From Emiliania huxleyi CCMP1516 (lineage: Eukaryota > Haptophyta > Isochrysidales > Noelaerhabdaceae): a DNA stretch of 64,000 nt. The DNA lies in NCBI RefSeq assembly GCF_000372725.1, contig NW_005201732.1:66098-130097 (forward strand), in the 5' to 3' direction. The notes beneath the pieces were generated by a model. That model was not told the DNA's origin, made no database searches, and worked only from the letters and a program-made list of their open reading frames with translations. The position numbers and the translations under genes were made by a program. This document shows positions 60,964 through 64,000 of the stretch, one piece after another (the stretch's first letter is position 1; each line of letters begins with the position of its first letter).

Positions 60964-63900
60964 TCACACTTCACAGCGCGGATGGGGGTACGGGTAGCGA
61001 GAGGAGCAGTACGCGCGCGTGGAGTCCTTGAAGCGGTCGATGCGGAATTTAACGCCGCGCGTGTCCGGGCACTGCCGTGCGAGGGCCTCCACGACCTTGA
61101 CGTAGTCCCCGACCGCCAGCGCAGACTCCGCCCCCTCCACCCCCGGCAGCCGGCACGTTGCTCTCCGCCTCTGCCCACGCGCCGTTCAGCTCGGCCGCAA
61201 ACTCGACGCCAGGCTCCGGAGGGTAGAGAGGGGGGGGAGGCCAGTGGGAGTGCGGAGCCGCGGAGGGCAGCGCGAGGCCGCCATGCAGGCCTCCCACATC
61301 GCGCGCGAGGTCCTCGAGCATCGGCCCGCGATCGACGCGAGGGACGGTGGTCGGTCCCACATCCCGTGGCTCGCATCCTCGCTATGCATATCGCCCGCCC
61401 ACGTGCTGCTCAACGCGTCTGACGCGAGCCTAAGGTCAGGCTCCGCAGAGGGGTAGGGCGGAGAGGTGCAGGGCGGAAGGGAGAAATGCAAGCTCGAGCC
61501 GAGCGATGCTTCCGGAGTGCTGGGGCTCCACGGCTTGGGAGGCGGGCGGCGCAGCGAAGAGAGCCTCGTGCAAGTTGATCCCAAGGTTGTCGGTCAGCGC
61601 CCGGACCTCCGCAAACGGGGACGTGTCCATCGACAAGTCCCCACTCGTGAAGCGGTCGCGGGCGGGTCTGCGGAGGCCCTCGTCTTCGGGCCCTCCCTCC
61701 TCGTCCAGCTCGCTGTACGCCGCAACCCGACCATGAACCCGACGAGCGGAGGGCGCTGCTGCTTCTCGTGGCGCGCGCGGGTCGCCGCCGCCGCCGCCTC
61801 GGGCGCGTCGGCGACAGGCTCGCTGTGGCTGACGCGAGGGGCGCGACCCTTGGTCGTTCCCTGCCATGCCTGCCGCCGAGCATGTCGAGGGCCCGGGCTC
61901 CCCTCGAGGTCATGCTCACGCACATGCCGCCTCGGCGCTTCCGCGGAGCTCTCCCTCGAAGATGACAACCGCGACGAGTCTTCCGGCAACGACATGTTCA
62001 CGAACAGCTGCTGCCCTCCTGCTGCCTTCCTTCTCGCCCTCCCACGCCGCACGCGGGTCCGCACGCAGGAGAGCAGACAGCAACTCAACAAGAGCCCCCC
62101 GGCCGCAGCCACCCCAACCCGCTCGACGCAGCTCAGCTGCGTCGAGCGGTCGCGCGGCGACGATGCCGCCCAGGGCATTCCAACTGGCATCAGCGGAGAC
62201 GAGCCAGGCCTCCGTGAGCTCGGCGACTGCGTACGAGTAGCTGCCGGGCTCTTGCGGCGGGGCGGACGGCGGCGACGACGGCGGGGGTGGCGGTGGCGGC
62301 GGCGGCGGCGGCGCGGGCGGCGGCGGCACTGGTGGAGGCTGTGGGGGCTGCGCGGGCGGCGGAGATGGTAAAGGCGGCGCTGGTGGCGGGGGTGTTGGCG
62401 GCGGCGAGGGCGCCGGCAGTGAGGGCGGCGCGGGCGGCAGTAGCGGCAGCGGTGGAGGAAGTGGTGAAGGCGGAGGAGGCCACGACGGTGAAGGTGGCGT
62501 CGGTGAGGGCGGCGGCGAGAGCGGCGGCAGGGAGGGCGGCTCCGAGGGCGGCGGCGGGGGCGGCGGCAGGGAGGGCGGCTCCGAGGGCGGCGGCGGGGGC
62601 GGCGGCAGGGAGGGCGGCTCCGAGGGCGGCGGCGAGGGCGAGGGTGGCGGCGGTGATGGAGGAAGCGGCGGCGAGGGCGGTAGCGACGGTGGTTGATGGT
62701 GGCCTGGGAACCAAGGAGGGGGGGACGCTGGCGGCGGCGAGGGGGGCGGCGGCGGCGAGAGCGGCGGCGGCGAGGGCGGCGGCGAGGGCGGCGGCGGCGA
62801 GGGCGGCGGCGGCGAGGGCGGCGGTGGTGATGGTGGTGGGGGAGAGGGTGGCGGCGACGGCGTCGGTGACGGCGGCAATGCTGGCGGCGGCGGCAGAGCT
62901 GGCGGCGTCCCCGGGGGCGGGTGTGGAGGCGGGGGTGGCTGTGGAGGCGGCGGGGGCGCCTGTGGAGGCGACACCGGCGGGGTGGGAGGCGATTGTGGCG
63001 GCGGCGGTGATGGTGGCGAGGGTGGCGGCGACGTGGGTGGAGGCGAGGGTGGCGGATGCGGCCAGGTGTAGTCCGCCGGGACAAGCTCCGGGATCGAGCT
63101 CCGGGAGCGACTCGTACCCGACCGAGGTCGAGCAGACGTCGGAGGCCGCCGCATAGCGTGACTGCAGGCCGGCGTCGATCCACACCTTGTGCGTCGACGT
63201 GTCCGCGCATGCCGTCGCCACGTAGATCGTAGTTGATGAAGACATAGCCCTATAGCCCTTGCACCACGTGCGCGCGTTCCAGGCACACAAGAGGCCGCTC
63301 TCCTGGCGCAAGCCCAGCGTCGTGAGCCTGATCTCGTGGGCGGTCGGCCCTCCGCTCCCCGGCAGCTCGAGGATCGTCACCTCTGCAGCGAAGCAGCCCG
63401 GCTTCCGGCAGGCGACCTTCACGTTGTTGCGAGTGGGCGCGTGGGCGGACGGAAGCAGGTTGCCGAGGGCGTCGCACGAGCACGAGGACCGCCTCCTCCG
63501 CCGCACTCATGCTCCAGCCTTGCAGTGTCCGGCCGGCACGGCCGAGGTCGAGGACAAACACCACCGTGCACCAAGTCGTGATTCGGCAGGAGCGGCGGCG
63601 GCGGAGGCGACGGCGGCAGCGGCGGTGCTGCCGGGTGCGGGTGCGGTGGAGGCGAAGGCGGTGGCGGTGGAGGCGGGCTGGGTCTCGGCGGCGGCGGCGG
63701 CGGCGGCGGAGATGGGTACGGCGGTAGCGATGGTGGCGGTGGCGGCGCTGCCGGTGGCGAAATAGGAGAGGGAGGCGGCGACGGCGGCGCCGAGGGCAGC
63801 GGAGGCGAGGGCGGTGAACGGGGAGGAAAAGGCGGCGAAGTGGGAGGCCTGGGTGGAAGTGGTGGAGCGGGTGGCGGTGGAACGGGGGCGAAGCGGGGAG

Positions 63901-64000
63901 GGAACGGCGGATGCGGATGCGGATGCGGATGCGGAGGCGGATGCTTTGCCGCTGCTGCGTGACGAGGGGCAGTGTGGACGGGAGGCGACCCGGCACCAGG
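60964..64000 (-). CDS. Pherophorin-like extracellular Pro-rich protein (5' end outside the window)
   Basis: Minus strand, several exons. From the right edge: Pro-rich frames (63600-64000), then CRKPGCFAAEVTILELPG, SGLLCAWNARTWCKGY, IYVATACADTSTHKVWIDAG, a Cys-rich globular part of the pherophorin type. Next a long hydroxyproline-type linker (62280-63060; SPPPPSPPPP and PSPPPPPSPP units). After it come GSYSYAVAELTEAWLVSADA, SWNALGGIVAARPLD, VELLSALLRADPRAAWEG and later exons with LGINLHEALFAAPPASQAVE, WAGDMHSEDASHGMWD, ending VGDYVKVVEALARQCPDTRG and YCSSRYPYPHPRCEV before the TGA at 60964. Such proteins sit in the cell wall or matrix of algae. The C-terminal half is not one I recognise. Exon edges approximate. 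Confidence 0.55.

Noticed and set aside
61594..63210. Arg-rich 538-residue minus frame and Ala-rich plus frame 62287-63156
   Set aside because: Other frames of the Pro/Ser linker of the pherophorin-like gene; only the SPPPP frame joins sensible flanking domains.

Overview
The window is GC-rich nuclear DNA from a eukaryotic microalga in a draft assembly; a 100-base run of N sits at 11698-11797. Genes lie on both strands and are cut by short introns, most of them about 50-160 nt. Most donors I could fix by reading frame and protein motif are GC rather than GT, and almost every downstream exon starts with G (AG|G). Together with the gene content (a Pro/Ser-rich extracellular protein like pherophorin, a full villin, Ala-rich coiled coils, a Cys motif I remember from haptophyte and dinoflagellate predicted proteins), a haptophyte is my best guess. 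A dinoflagellate or pelagophyte is not excluded. No rRNA or tRNA gene and no organelle or bacterial segment was found.

Layout. 1-4440 is a repeat and transposon region holding nested inverted-repeat elements, two of them with clear or possible target-site duplications. 4686-5630 (-) is an alpha/beta hydrolase of the phytyl-ester-synthase type. 6020-9870 holds a MITE with 8-bp duplications, a repeat-associated ORF, a helicase fragment, a foldback element and one copy of a dispersed retroelement-like family. 10046-10636 (-) looks like an XS-domain protein. 11075-12938 and 20888-21646 are two different NMN-adenylyltransferase-type proteins, flanking a villin gene (13180-17021) and a small repeat protein (17694-18422, -). 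23125-23556 may encode a small Cys/His protein. 23889-27126 (-) is an ARMH3-like helical-repeat protein with an inverted-repeat element at its promoter. 28630-29701 is a mitochondrial carrier, 30113-31475 (-) an alkaline ceramidase, 31567-32967 (-) a glycosyltransferase-like protein.

The second half holds an Ala-rich coiled-coil protein with a ubiquitin-like domain (34192-36379), a large ankyrin protein (36919-41627, -), oligopeptidase B (42296-45620, -), branched-chain aminotransferase (45779-46870, -), an apparent acetyltransferase/inositol-monophosphatase fusion (47666-49999), a secreted Gly/Tyr-rich protein (51861-52555), a repeat-rich stretch to about 55.2 kb, a GST-like protein (56461-57153), a truncated cupin/JmjC fragment (57306-57866, -), an apparent histidine-phosphatase/papain-like-amidase fusion (58300-60681), and the 3' part of a pherophorin-like gene that runs off the right edge (-).

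The genes do not form a pathway; this is ordinary scattered eukaryotic gene order. Three genome-scale patterns stand out: (1) introns of unrelated genes carry tandem repeats with an 11-nt period; (2) introns tend to begin with the same bases that begin the next exon, in one case 20 of 25 bases encoding a metal-binding motif; (3) a dispersed module (a GC-rich block of about 40 bp followed by AAAATTCTTT) sits in sense orientation shortly upstream of several start codons on both strands.
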